Source: Aldrovandia affinis (Eukaryota > Chordata > Actinopteri > Notacanthiformes > Halosauridae). From it: a stretch of 64,000 nt of DNA. The stretch spans positions 1,240,001 to 1,304,000 of the forward strand of contig JAINUG010000228.1 of NCBI GenBank assembly GCA_029706075.1, read 5' to 3'. The notes below the pieces were generated by a model, which was not told the DNA's origin, ran no database searches, and worked only from the letters and a program-made list of their open reading frames with translations. The position numbers and the translations under genes were made by a program. Position 1 is the first letter of the stretch. Every line of letters begins with the position of its first letter. Below, piece after piece: positions 37,106 to 48,893 of the stretch.

Positions 37106-37440
37106 ACACCCTACAGCACTTGGACCTAGCTTCATACAGCCTGTAGCACTATATCCCAGCTTCATATAGGCTGTAGCACTATAAACTAGTTTCATGCAGG
37201 CTGTGGCATGAGTGCACAATTTCATACAGGTTGTAGCACTATAACCCAACTTCATACTGGCTGTGGCACTATAACCCAGTTTCATACAGGCTGTAGCATT
37301 ATAATCCAACTTCATACAGGCTGTGGCACTAGCCCAGCTTCATACGGCCTGTAGCACTAGAACGTAGCTTCACACACCCTGTAGTACTAGAACCTAGCTT
37401 CATACAGCCCCCTGCAGCCCCTGAACCCAGCTTCATACAA
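37106..37440. repeat. Minisatellite, about 30-bp unit, around 11 copies
   Basis: The unit cttcatacaggctgtagcac followed by tataacccag repeats with variants through the block. On the minus strand it produces a frame with repeated KLGYSATA-like peptides (37019-37315), which is a product of the array and not a protein. Confidence 0.9.
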
Positions 37441-38892
37441 CTCTGCCCTCACCATCCTGACATTGCCTAATGCATATCACTTTTGCTATATTCTTAGAAT
37501 GCTCTAGCATCCAAAATTGTACTTTGACACAATGCTATAGAGTAATAATCCCCATGGTTCATGCAATATACTATTAGGATATACTGGTCCCAGTCTGCTG
37601 GATTGCCTACCCGAGGAACTCAAAAATGAAATGCTGCCCAGTATAAGCTAATCAGTCAAAGTACATCTAAGGTTGTAATTAAGTTTGGTTGTCATTTGCA
37701 GACTTCTCTCTAAGATATCTATAGTTTATGGTTTCCTGCTTGAAACCTAAACACCTCTTCTAACAGCTTTTGAGTTCTATATATCAAACAGTTTCAGTAG
37801 TATATATACACAATGTGCTCCCTATCAGTTTGTGGATATCCCTTTGCAGTTTTTGATGTATTTTTGATGGTTTTTGAAACTGATATTCCATTTAACGTTG
37901 TAGAGGTAGACACTGGATACCACTGTTGGCAACAGAGCAATGGAAGAAATCCTGAAAGCTTTGTCAGTTATAAAATGCTCTTGCTTTTCTAGTTGTGACA
38001 TAATTTCCGTGGGGCGCGCTTTTCAATACATCCCTGATGTTATGCTTTGAATTTATGTGCGTTTTTCATTCATTGAAAATGTTGCTTAACATACAACATT
38101 TTGCAGGGTCATCTGATCGAAAGCATAATTTGTGGAGATCGTGTTGGCAAATGTCTTGCCATGAGGTTTGCCATTGATAATTGAAATGTTTTCTGTGTTT
38201 GTCACCTGTTGAAATTCTCATAGTTGAGCAGCACTGATTTCACACTTGAGATTTGCATTGCCCAACAAGTAGGACATAGGGCGTAACCTTTTCACACCTG
38301 GTATCTTATGAAATGTTTGGAACCAAGCCAGTCTTTTTGGAAATCCTTTAGTCAGTACAATCAAGCCTTTCACTAGACTTAGTGCATTGGTCTTGCCAAG
38401 TTTAAAGTTTGTATTGCAGTGCACAAACATGGCTTGTTCTTGGGTCTCTTTTACACGGGCCTCCAATCCAGGGGCACAGCTGGACCTACTTGCAGCCCTG
38501 TGAGCAGCCCACAGCAGCAAAGGCCCAATCTAGGCCCAATGTGATGACATCACTGTGTACATCAACATGCAATTCCATTCCATTCCATAAGATGTCATGG
38601 GCCACAAGTCTGAGGATTTCTTTCTGAATGTCATGGGATAGCCATATGAATTTATCTTTTTTTGGAACCAGTGCATTCAGAGCAATGTTGTCGGCAATCC
38701 TCAGGGTTAGTAACCACATGAAATTCGAATCGATGTCGGTGGGCCATGAAAAGCAAGGCCTTGTCTAGCCAGGAACACTACACTGAAAGAGCGTCTCTAG
38801 ATTGTATCACCAATTTCTGTTCTGAAGTTTTATTGCCAACGTTAGTGGCATGACTCTGATGCAGCATTTTAGAGGTTGCCTCTCTATGGCAC
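37441..38892. other. clasp2 intron
   Basis: No recognisable coding block or repeat end. Two short frames on the minus strand (38218-38520 and 38486-38719) lack family features, though DIQKEILRLVAHDILWNGM looks moderately protein-like and could be an old element. Confidence 0.4.
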
Positions 38893-38895
38893 ATA

Positions 38896-41157
38896 GGGCC
38901 AGATTTACTAAAATAGTTGCAGCGCAAAGACGGTCGCAAAGACGACCATTTTACGGTTGCAAATAGCAACATGTTAATGACAAATTTACGAAGACTTTAT
39001 GAAGCTAATTATGCAATCAAATAAATGAAACACCCTCATTTGCAATTTGCAGTAGGATACAGTCCACATCCAGATCACAAAGCGGCAAGAAATGGATATG
39101 GAGCAGTGAGGGAACCATGAGAAAAATAACTTAATAGTAATGGTCAATGAGGTAGTGTCACAAAAAAGTGACATCACAAAAATACACAATTCATTAGGCA
39201 TAACAAAATTAACATTAGGTGACATAAAGAAAACAACCGATGATGTAAAGAAAATATGACATGACATTAGGCAGCGTCAAAAAAAAATCCTTTCCTACAA
39301 CATAATGCAGTTGATATTATTGTTGATTGTTGATGATTACTCGCTTGATTGCTCTTGCTCTCTCTGAGGTTGATTGCTCTTGCCTGACCAGGTCGTTCTT
39401 GCAGAGAACTTGCTGGGATGCTACAGCAGTTTGTTTGCTACTTTTTTTGGTGATTGAGATTATTGTGATTGTATTTTGGCCTAAGGTAACTTTTTGTTGC
39501 CATTAGGGGACATAGAGGGAATAAATAAAAAAATTACCCATCTAGCTTCGGCAAGCTTGTTAAGAAGCTAGCCAATGCCCAAATTTGTCATTACATTTAG
39601 CTTATGTGAGGTTTTTGGTGTTTTTTTGGCCCCTCAGGAGCAAATCCAAGAGCAGGGCAATATTAGACAACTAGCTAGCTTTTGTTTAACTTTTAGCGTT
39701 TAACTTTAAACATTAAGGTAACCATTTAGGTTGGCTGCTGTTAGCTTTTTTGCTACAATCAACCGGACTAAAATCTGTTCGGAACCACCTCAGTGCTGGT
39801 TGTAATTTTATTGACTTGGTATCTCTGCCTTGGCAGTAATTTGTTCAGTTGCAGGGAGTCGGGTTAATATACTTAGGGGTTAAAATGTGGCCACCGGCAG
39901 CGCAGTCTGAGTGTTGTAAATTGTGCAGAATAGTGTGGAATTTTCCAGGAACTTATTAGTATGCCCTATAGAAAGTTAGCATGCATGCCGATGTTGAGCA
40001 GGGGGGTGCCCCTAGAGCAGGTATGAAGAGGTAGTTGGGTAAGGATAGGGCGCCAGCGTAGAAAAGGGCATGCACATGCAGGGCCGGCATCTCCAGAGTT
40101 GGTGGTGTCCAACCAATTCCAGCCCTTGCATTGGTGGCCATGCCAGCCAGGAAAAGGGAGTTATTCATAGTGGGGGACTCAATTATTAGAGGCGTAGACA
40201 GTATAGTCTGTTTACAGGAAAAGGAGTCTCGAATAGCATGTTGCCTGCCTGGTGCCCAGGTTGGAGACCTCCTGGAACACGCGGACAAGCTCCTGGCCAG
40301 AGCAGGTGCAGATCCAGTGGTCATGTTCCATGTTTGAGCTAATGACATAGGTAAGGGTAGGTTTGAGGTTCAGCAGGACAAAATTATAGAATTATAATTA
40401 TAATTTAGAAAGGATCAAAGATCAGGAGCAGAACCTATATGATGGTGGTCTTGGGAATTCTGCCAGTACCACATGCTAGTAAAGGGAAGCAGAAGTTTGT
40501 ATGGAGATTTAACACATGGCTACAAACCTGGTGTAGGAAAGAGGGGTACAGGTTTAAGGGGCACTGGGACCTGAACTGGAGATGTACAGCTGCATTGGGC
40601 CAGTGTATGCTTAGGTTAGTGGAGGAATATTTAAACTAGGGACTGGAGGGGCGGGGAGGGAAATCAGCAGTAGTATAAAGGATAGGGAGGTACAGACTGC
40701 CCAGATGGAAGATACCAGGGCAGAGTATAATAATAACTGAGGATATCATTAAAAAATATATTTTAAAGAATAATGTGAATAGAGGTGGTTCGGCACAGTC
40801 ATGTGTAGAGGGCAAGGACACTATAAGTGTGAGTAATGCTCTGAAGTTCCTGTGTTTGAATGCTAGAAGCATAAAATATTTTTGGAGGCTGTCATATTTA
40901 ATGGGGGTTATGACATTGTCGGGATTACAGAAACATAGCTTGGTGCAGTGGATGGCGATGAATATAATGTGGATGGGTACAAATTGTTTAGGAAGGATAG
41001 AACTAATAAAAGAGGAGGCCCTTTATGTGAAATACAATCTTAATGTGCAGGAAATTCCAGGAATGAACTCATTCATTCCTTGCGAGGACATCTGGATTAG
41101 ACTACTACTATTGCAACCTTGTAGCAACTGCAAGCAATCCTTTCATAAATCTGGCCC
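38896..41157 (+). mobile_element. PIF-Harbinger-like element containing a CR1 insertion
   Basis: The termini gggccagattta (38896-38907) and taaatctggccc (41146-41157) are perfect inverted repeats over 12 bases. ata is present on both outer sides (38893-38895 and 41158-41160), fitting a 3-bp target duplication. Near 39140 the + strand gives VMVNEVV, matching the KYADQEIEVMVNEV peptide of a related copy at the right edge of the window (minus strand), consistent with the SANT/Myb-like accessory protein of Harbinger elements. No DDE transposase is seen. The superfamily call is an inference. Confidence 0.65.
39880..41115 (+). mobile_element. CR1-like LINE 5' part: ORF1 esterase and endonuclease start
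   Basis: The frame begins near MWPPAAQSECCKLCRIVW (39887). From 40131 it gives MPARKRELFIVGDSIIRGVD, then LPGAQVGDLLEHADKLL, then VMFHVGANDIG across a stop, then GYRFKGHWDLN. This is the block order of the SGNH-type esterase domain found in ORF1 of CR1/L2 LINEs (GDS block with catalytic Ser, GxND block). From 40840 FLCLNARSIK and later ALYVKYNLNVQEIPGMNSF, EDIWIRL are the N-terminal half of the AP endonuclease. The copy stops abruptly at the Harbinger terminus. Stops and frameshifts make it inactive. Confidence 0.83.
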
Positions 41158-41160
41158 ATA

Positions 41161-41689
41161 GTCTTCAAGTGAGCAACATTTTTTTCCAGTTATTAAATCA
41201 ACCTTTTTCTTGGTCAAAAACTTTTAAAAAGAAAAAGTTAAGCTTCTCAAGTTGCACATGCTTTACAAAAGGCTTTGTAATCCCTAAACCATTACTTTCA
41301 GCCATCCCTTGTAGGTTCAACTATTTTTCTCAATTTAGCCGGGGTTTCCTCCTTGGCGTTTTCATGACTAACAGTTGATGTCCCAGCTGGTGCAGTAAGC
41401 TCTGGATTTTCCAACGCCTGCAATGGCAGACAAGGTACACCGTCATCTGCAGCAATAGCAGCTAGCTATTACTAATACAAGAGTTGACTCATTAGCTGGC
41501 TAGGAAGATGACAAGTGTGACTGATTACCTTGTGAGTATTGCAGTGCATGGTGACATTATGTCACCCAGATTTCATCATGGTGATGTTGACAAACACAGT
41601 CAGCTATGACTGGGGGCGATTACATTGACTCAACAATGTTGAACTTGAAGAGAAAGTTTAACAGTCTAAGCTAATTCATTATTCATTAG
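41161..41689. other. clasp2 intron
   Basis: No recognisable feature between the Harbinger terminus and the L2 copy. Confidence 0.5.
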
Positions 41690-42795
41690 AATTTATGACT
41701 GTTTCGCAGATAATGTTCAGATCTATCTACCTCTTAAGGCCACAGGACAGGTTGCACTTCAGCCATTGCTTGATTGTCTCACCGACACTAAAGCATGGAT
41801 GAGTGCTAACTTCCTCAATCTTAACGAGAGCAAGACCGAAATCATCATTTTTGGCGTTACCTCTCCAGTCCCGTTTGCCAATGCTCTAGGTCCTCTGGGC
41901 TCTAACATCCGGTCCTCTGTTAGAAATCTCGGAGTGATCTTTGATTCACCAAACAGGTCTGCTCAGTGGTTAGGAACAGCTTCTTCCAGCTCAGAACCCT
42001 AGCAAAGACCAAGGCTTATCTCTCCCAGAGCGACCTGGAGCGAGTGATCCACGCCTTCATTACAACTCGGCTGGATTACTGCAATGCTCTTTATGTTGGC
42101 ATTGACCAGGCATCACTACGCCGCCTGCAGCTTGTCCAAAATGCGGCTGCCCGACTCCTTACCAGTACAAAAAAGAGCCAGCACATCACCCCAGTCCTGG
42201 CCTCACTCCACTGGCTCCCCGTCCGTCACCGCATTGATTTTAAACTACTTTTAACTGTTTTTAAATCCCTAAATGGCCTGGCCCCACAGTACCTGACCGA
42301 GCTCCTGCGTCACCACACCCCATCCAGAGCTCTAAGGTCAGCTGACCAACTGCTGCTGGAGGTACCCAGGTCTAGGCTCAAAACCAGAGGGGACAGAGCC
42401 TTTTCCATAGCTGCCCCTAAACTGTGGAATAGCCTCCCCCTCCACATCAGGTCAGCCCCGACCCTGGAGGCCTTTAAGTCCTGGCTAAAGACTCATCTCT
42501 TTTCACTGGCCTTTGACCAGAGCTGAGCCTGCCTCCTAGGTCACTACTTTTAGTCCCTTTATGTTTTATTTTTGTAACCTGCTGCACTTTCTTTTCTTTT
42601 CTTTTATCTTTATTTGTATTTTTATCTGAACCCTTGCACTTATTTGTATTTGCACTTTTTGCACTATTATGTTTAGTATATGTACTGTATATGTATATAT
42701 TTTTTTTTTTGCTCTATGTTTTTTAACTGTGAAGCACTTTGGTACAGTCTCCAAAAAACTGTTGTAAAGTGCTATATAAATAAAGTTGAGTTGAG
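41690..42795 (+). mobile_element. L2-clade LINE, 5'-truncated, intact 3' end
   Basis: Begins just after the RT catalytic box (DNVQIYLPL; the Asp pair is lost), continues LDCLTDTKAWMSANFLNLN, SKTEIIIFG and SVRNLGVIFDS. A frameshift at about 41960 follows, then a 186-codon frame (41966-42526) with FFQLRTLAKTKAYLSQSDLE, TTRLDYCNALY, LHWLPVRHRIDFKLLLT and WNSLPLHIRSAPTLEAFKSW. The 3' UTR ends in gtgctatataaataaagttg, typical of L2 tails. It is closely related in layout to the minus-strand copy at 4.8-5.8 kb but from a different subfamily. Confidence 0.9.
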
Positions 42796-42848
42796 AGTAA
42801 TGTTAGTCTGCATGTGATATTATTTTACATAGCATATTAAGATTTTTT

Positions 42849-43167
42849 TTTTTTTTACATTTTAAAAGAATTTTTGTTTCTGATTTTTATCCCATTTTCT
42901 CCCAATTTGGTAGCCAATTAGACCCGCTATTTAAGTCAATCCCCCTAGTAATGTGAGCGACACGCAACCGGTAGTGACACGTGACCTGACACCTCTTCCG
43001 AGACGGCACTCACCCAAGTATCAACCGTAACCCGGTATACTGCAGGGCCACTCTTATGCGCAACGAATCTCATGTCGGCTTCCCTCCCCCTCCCTGGGCG
43101 GACAGCCAATCGCTGCCCCCGGTGGCGCTCCCGGCCAGAGCTGACTCTGGGCCATGCGGGAGGCCCT
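42849..43167 (-). mobile_element. SINE family A with 16-bp TSD
   Basis: The duplication catattaagatttttt is perfect at 42833-42848 and 43168-43183. Between them, on the minus strand, are the head region (ggcctcccgcatggcccaga), the body (ggccgggagcgccaccgggg, gcgattggctgtccgccc), the tctcggaagaggtgtcaggt word and the tail ccaaattgggagaaaatggg ending in a T-rich stretch on the + strand. It lies just after the L2 3' end. Confidence 0.93.
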
Positions 43168-43183
43168 CATATTAAGATTTTTT

Positions 43184-45320
43184 GACAAATGTTGCCGCTT
43201 TAGTAATGGCAATATGTTGGTCAGCTCCACATTTCCTGTGACTGACCATAGCTGATGGTCATCTATAACTGACAGCTGAGGTGTTTCTTTAAGAAATTGA
43301 CCTGAGCTGACAGTATGTTGGCAAAGTTGGCAGGGTCATCCCCAAGCTCAGGCCAGTCAGGTGGAAGAAGGCATGTTTAGTGTTTGCAAAATTCCACTGC
43401 CAGACAGCATCTTGAACTTTGATTACTCCTTGCTCTTCGTTTTCTTTATCTCCCATTTTGTACACCAGATCTGCATATAACCCGTGCTATTTGCTCTCCA
43501 AATATGGAATTAAGACTTGCTTAAGTCTGAATTCCTCTGCCTTCCAGTTAACACTGTTTTTTCTGAAGAAATTGGTGCATTAGAATGGCAGTGACATCAT
43601 AACATCACTATCTTAGTGTAGCTAATTGTTTTAATCAAGATCTCATTCACTGATGTGAAGCGCGCTGAATGCAGTGCTGTCAAATTAAATTGTTTGTGTT
43701 GAATGTTGATGTACATGATGAAGGAATAGAGATTGGTGAATGCACTCTTAATACTACCCAACTAGCTAGATTCTGTGCAATTTCGGGACATTTCATAAGC
43801 CTTTGCTGACTCGTGCAATTTAATCAATATAGTTTCAGACAATTGCATATGAGCGAGTGAGGATAGCTGGGATAGCAGCAGGTGGTGTGGTCTGTATATT
43901 AGGGAGTGATAGTATAGCAGTAGATGGTGTATCAGTGCTATAAAATAACTTGTTGTGGGTCTGCTGGTACAGCTTATTCATTCATACTGCATGGTAAATG
44001 AAAGGTTTTTGGCAGAACATGCATGAATGAGTCATTGAGACCTGAAGAATTGTATAAAGGGCTTGAAGGGTAAAGGTTGTGTAAAGTGGTTCTTAATGTA
44101 CTGAAGGTGATAATCACTCTGGGTCACAAGGGCCTGCTGTTTTCTTACCATCTGGAAGACTCCAATTCTTAAGCTGATCCCAGTTGTAGCGTTGTTTTCC
44201 ACACCAGGCCATTTGCACTATGTTTCTAAAAGGTACAGTATTATTTCCTTACAATAAGCTGTTTTCTACCCATTCCCCACTGTTATTACACTACTTTGTC
44301 TCTGTTGTGTGATGTTGGCCTGGTTCCATTTATTTTGCATTACTTGCATTTTTCACTATTCTGTTCAGAAAATTCAACTTCTCAGATGCAATCATGAGGT
44401 ATACAATATTTAGGAACCAATAAATTAATATAACCTAGCTTTAACCTAAGCTAGCCAATGCAAATCATCAGCAGCCTCAAAATAAATACTAGCCATCTGT
44501 GGAAGGCAGGGAGGGCTTGGATTAGGTTGAAGTGCACAATTGATAGAAAAGCAATGCATAAGCAGTATCTGTACAGTGCACAAGCCATCAGCGTACTTCA
44601 CTGTCTGAAGTGATGCCTTCAATAATCAATGTTATTGATGTTCTGCTGAATCCAAACTTGTCCGTAAGCTCCACGTTGGTCTATTGTGGCCCTACTAATA
44701 CACAACTGAATAGCCACGTCTGTAACATGACACATAATAATGCTAATGAATTTGTGGCACAGTTTCAGTTTTATTCAGTAGCATTCAGAATAACGTTACA
44801 ACCATAATTTCATGTTTCCCAGTAACAGAATATGATTTTTTCAGCTAATGATTGCTTTTTTGTGTGCCGTGATTCATTCAGTGCAGTATGTTTTGGGCAT
44901 TAAACTTCAGAATCATCATTATTTAACCCACTCTTCTGTCATGAATTGATGCTGTGTTGGGTAAAAAAAGCATTTGTTTCCATCTATGTACACTGTACCA
45001 GACCACAAGCTTGTTTACTGAAAGGTGGCTCCTTCCATTGTCAGAATTGTCTAGTATAATGCATTCAGAGTCATTTATTGGATTGCACCAAACTCATTAT
45101 GATTGGTCTTTATCCAGTCAATCACAGCTTTATCACAGCCAGTTAGCTTGTTATGTATTCAACTGCAGCGGCTACATCGACACAGTTGATTTCAGTTGAA
45201 TTGCAGGCCATAAAATTGGGGCCTTATGCAGGTGATGCAAAAAGAAGGGGCTTGATGATGATGTAATGGTCAAGAAAATGACAATGAAGATGAATAGAAG
45301 GTCCAACTTTGGGCCTCTAT
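43184..45320. other. clasp2 intron
   Basis: About 2.1 kb without recognisable genes or repeat ends. Short frames at 44610-44807 and 44954-45199 have no family features. Confidence 0.5.
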
Positions 45321-45352
45321 TGTGTGATGTGATGTGATGTGATGTGATGTGA
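45321..45352. repeat. (GATGT)n microsatellite
   Basis: Six uninterrupted gatgt/tgtga units. Confidence 0.93.
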
Positions 45353-45439
45353 CATTGTATTTCCATAAGGTCAAGATGGTGAAGTTTTTGTAAGGATTAA
45401 GACCTCTGGATAGAGGTCTGCATGGGCCTAACATTTAAG

Positions 45440-45998
45440 CCCGAGCCTGGCCCAAAGCCTACCTGAGCCCTACGGCTGCTGCTAATTTAATGCCCGAACC
45501 AGAACCGAGTGCGTGTGGGGAATGTTTTCTTGGCACACATTAGGCCCCTTAATACCAATTGAGCATTGTTTAAATGCCACAGCCTACCTGAGTCTTGTTG
45601 CTGCCCATGTGCATCCCTTTATAGCCACAGTCTACCCATCTTCTAATGGCTACTTCCAGCAGGATAATGTACTATGTCACAAAGCACATGTCATCTCAAG
45701 CTGGTTCCACGAACATGACAATGAGTTCAGTGTACTCCAATGGCCTCCACAGTCACCAAATCTCAGTCCAATAGAGCACCTTTGGGATGTGGTGGAACGG
45801 GAAATTCGCAACATAAATGTGCAACCGACAAATCTACAGCAACTGCGTGATGCTATCATTTCAACATGGACCAGAATCTCTGAGGAATGTTTCTAGCACT
45901 TTGTTGAATCCATGCCATGAAGAATTCAGGCTATTCTGGAAGAAAAGGGTGGTACTACCCAGTACTACAAAGGTGTACCTAATAAAGTGGCCACTGAG
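45440..45998 (+). mobile_element. Tc1 element 3' half
   Basis: The frame 45513-45896 gives the catalytic C-terminal half of a Tc1 transposase: ECLNATAYL-like region, FQQDNVLCHKA (second Asp), WPPQSPNLSPIEHLWDVVER (Glu), and after a stop HFVESMP. The sequence aggtgtacctaataaagtgg and ccactgag is the terminal repeat of a widespread vertebrate Tc1 family. The first Asp and the left terminus are missing. Confidence 0.88.
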
Positions 45999-46439
45999 GG
46001 TACATATAAACACGCACACACACAGCGCTCTAAAGAGACAATGCTGTATGCTTTTCCAGGCTGTATGCGTGAGTGGATGGAGAAATACTAAGCTCCAAGG
46101 TAGACTATATCTCCTGTCCAAATTCAGAGCACCTATCCAGTGTGCACAGTAAAACTAGTTAATGAATGGCGCTTTGAGTTACAGAAAAAATTATACATAG
46201 GAATAAAAGAGTGTGTAGACAGACAACCGAGGTAGGCCTATCAGTCCGACCACACAATAATATCTCCAAGGACCAGCCATCTAAAACCATCACATACTAA
46301 CCACAAAAAGTCCTAGTTTCACCCACAGCTCTTTCACCCACTCAATCTTAAATCAGACCTACTAACAACAGATTAGCACATAAATCAATCTCTCAGAAAA
46401 CAAAGCAATCGCAGGCAAGCAAACAGCCTACTTTCACAT
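45999..46439. other. clasp2 intron
   Basis: No feature recognised. It may be part of the hAT-related relic that follows. Confidence 0.4.
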
Positions 46440-47180
46440 GCACTGAATGGAAAATCCACACAGCTAGGCAAAGGTGGAAAATGCTCACAAGTCCAGAACT
46501 GTTCACAGTGTAAGATAAATCTCCACACATGAGTTGTGGAGAAAAGGTATAGCATCCCCTGCTGCTTGCAGGGATGCTAAACACTGTACGCGCGAGTCTG
46601 GCTAGCAACTGCAGACTTCTCATGCCGTCTCCACCAATTTAGCACATCTCTGCCATCACCTTCCATGACATGGCTAAGGCTACAGGTGAACTTCATCTGT
46701 AGTTTCATCCTGCTGGGCAACATTTTGCCATGCATTCTCAAGCTCCGTCTATGCTTTTCTTTTAACAGCAGGTGCATCTGCAGCGGCTGGTTCGTCTGCA
46801 GACTCCTCTTGCTGGTGCTCCGAAGCAGGCTATCCGGTGACTAGCATCTTGCAGGGTTCCCTCTCAGTGATGTTCAACATTTCCAGCTGGCTGAATTTGG
46901 GCCATACGAATATGGCTAGTTTGTGGATCGGCTGGCTATAGATTTTCTTGTTTATAGAGTCTGTGGCAGATAATGGCTTGGTAAGAACTGTCAGTGCCAA
47001 CTGCTTGACAGTGACGTTTAAGCCTTTCGTAACAGGTCACAACAAGGTTTAGTGTAGGGTATTGGTCACCAGTTCCTTTTGCTCATCATATAAGGGTTCA
47101 CTAGGAACTCCAGGATATTGGGGGCATAAACGCCCTTGGTGGAATCCAAGGTAAGAAATACGGTGCTATACCTTGTTTCC
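46440..47180 (-). pseudogene. hAT transposase C-terminal relic
   Basis: Minus-strand pieces in different frames run in the expected order: FVWPKFSQLEMLNITERE (about 46850-46910), then DVLNWWRRHEKS (about 46610-46650), then LARLARTVFSIPASS (about 46550-46600). The D-L-x-WW-x-x-HE ... LA-x-x-x-FSIPASS pattern is the C-terminal dimerisation domain of hAT transposases. The ERVFSTAG-type continuation is lost. Stops and frameshifts are frequent. No terminal repeats were found. Confidence 0.62.
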
Positions 47181-48221
47181 CCCATCTGTCTGACCATTTT
47201 GGACAACTAGCTTGCCAGTTCTGATTGCTTCACGTGCAGCGCTTCCCCTCTATAATGCATGAATGAAGACCAGATGCATGCTTTCTATCTTTTTGTTGAT
47301 TGAGCGATTGTCAGTGTTTGGAGCTGAGAGAGTAACAATGGGAATAAAGAATCTCACTGCCATGTACGCCATGTGTGTGTGATCAATCAATAAACTTGAC
47401 TTGACTTGACTTTCTAACTCCCTGCAACAGTTTCGTTTCACTATGTCCGCCACAGGCCCTGAAGCGTTTTATCCATGTAACCTCCCTTTACAATGGAAAT
47501 GGAAATTAGAGTCCAGTATCGGCTGTGTAATTTGGCTTATGGCCAATATGTTAAATATGTTGAAAGCTATTAGTGTTTATCTTTTACATACATGACCTTC
47601 AGATTTTGCTGATGGGATGGTCACGTGAAAGCCCGCTTGAGGTGTAAATGAAAGTGTTCTGGCAGAAATGGAGTGGCAGCCATGTTGCACATGGCAGTTG
47701 TGAACTGATGTGTGCGAAAGCCATTTCTGATGTGAAATTGCACAGACATTGCAAAAATTGGCTTGGTTGTGTGCCTTGGTGGGATAATGATGGTGTGTAT
47801 GGTGAATATAATGTGGTTGAAATCTTCATGTTTTGCAGATGGGGTTATTTGACATTTTGATTGCTACATTAATTAAAATATGTTTTCTCCAGTGGTGTGG
47901 CCAGACTGCGCATGGTGAATATACATACAGTACGTTGCGCATTTTTACATTTTACATTTACATTTTACATAGATATTCAGAATACATAGAATATCTAACC
48001 CCTCTCTGCAGAGAGCAATGCTGCTAATATTGAGCTCATATTTTTATGTAGTATTACGTATAGGCAGTGTATATGATTTTCTAAATGCATCCATGTAATA
48101 CTAGATATTGTGAATGTATGTTCACGCAGTGTTGCGTATGGTGAATGTATTGTTATGTAATGGCCTACTGCATATGGTGAATATATTTTGATGTAATAAT
48201 GCTTATTGTGAATGTATGCAT
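47181..48221. other. clasp2 intron
   Basis: Includes a short cttgacttgacttgact run (47395-47412) and repeated ttacattttacattt words (47945-47970). No coding block recognised. Confidence 0.45.
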
Positions 48222-48229
48222 GTAATATT

Positions 48230-48885
48230 TAAGGGCATGCGTTTTTCACCACACCTCTCAAGAAGCTGCAGATCCTTTCTTATCCTCAGGGTGTCGCTGT
48301 AGGCACTGTATTTTCAGTAATTGGCGGCAATTACTCAAATGAACATGGCCAATTATACAATTAAGTGGCAATCAGAGTGTTGGTGCATGGGCGCAAGTCT
48401 ACAAATCTACAAATTGACGTTGTGGAGTTGAGGAGTTTCCTCTTAGGAAGTTTTTGCACCTCTGCAAGTCATGAAAGAAGAAACAACAAATTATCTGACA
48501 ATTCAACACCAATATCTTTATATTTTTATTTTGCCTTTAGGCTGTCAAAAACATTTTCCTTTTGCTTTCAGTTGTTTTTATAAGTTTGTGTGGTTTAAAA
48601 ATATCCGCCTTCGCATTTCAACATATCAGTTTCTTTGCTCCAGGATGGGCATAATATGTCCTACAGAAGTGTCAACAGACATATTTTCACAATTGAAAGC
48701 AGTAGCCTACTTACGAATACATCAATATGATTACGTGTGTGTGTATGTGTAATTGAATGATTACTTGAGATCATAATGTGTTGATTGCTCAACCATTAGC
48801 TTCAGAAAGTCCTCCATTGACCTCTTGGTGTTGGAGGACAGAACTGCAGGTTCCTGACAGAGGTGGTGAAAAATGCATGCCCTTA
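48230..48885. mobile_element. hAT-like mini-element with 8-bp TSD
   Basis: The target duplication gtaatatt is perfect at 48222-48229 and 48886-48893. The ends taagggcatgcgtttttcac (left) and gtgaaaaatgcatgccctta (right) are inverted repeats of about 27 bases with one mismatch and a two-base indel. The 656-bp interior has no transposase. An 8-bp duplication fits hAT best, although the ends do not begin with the usual CAG. A truncated relative is at 30.06-30.26 kb. Confidence 0.86.
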
Positions 48886-48893
48886 GTAATATT

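Noticed and set aside
37019..37315. Repetitive protein with KLGYSATA-like repeats
   Set aside because: It is produced by a 30-bp minisatellite; the unit is a multiple of three, so it has no stops by chance.
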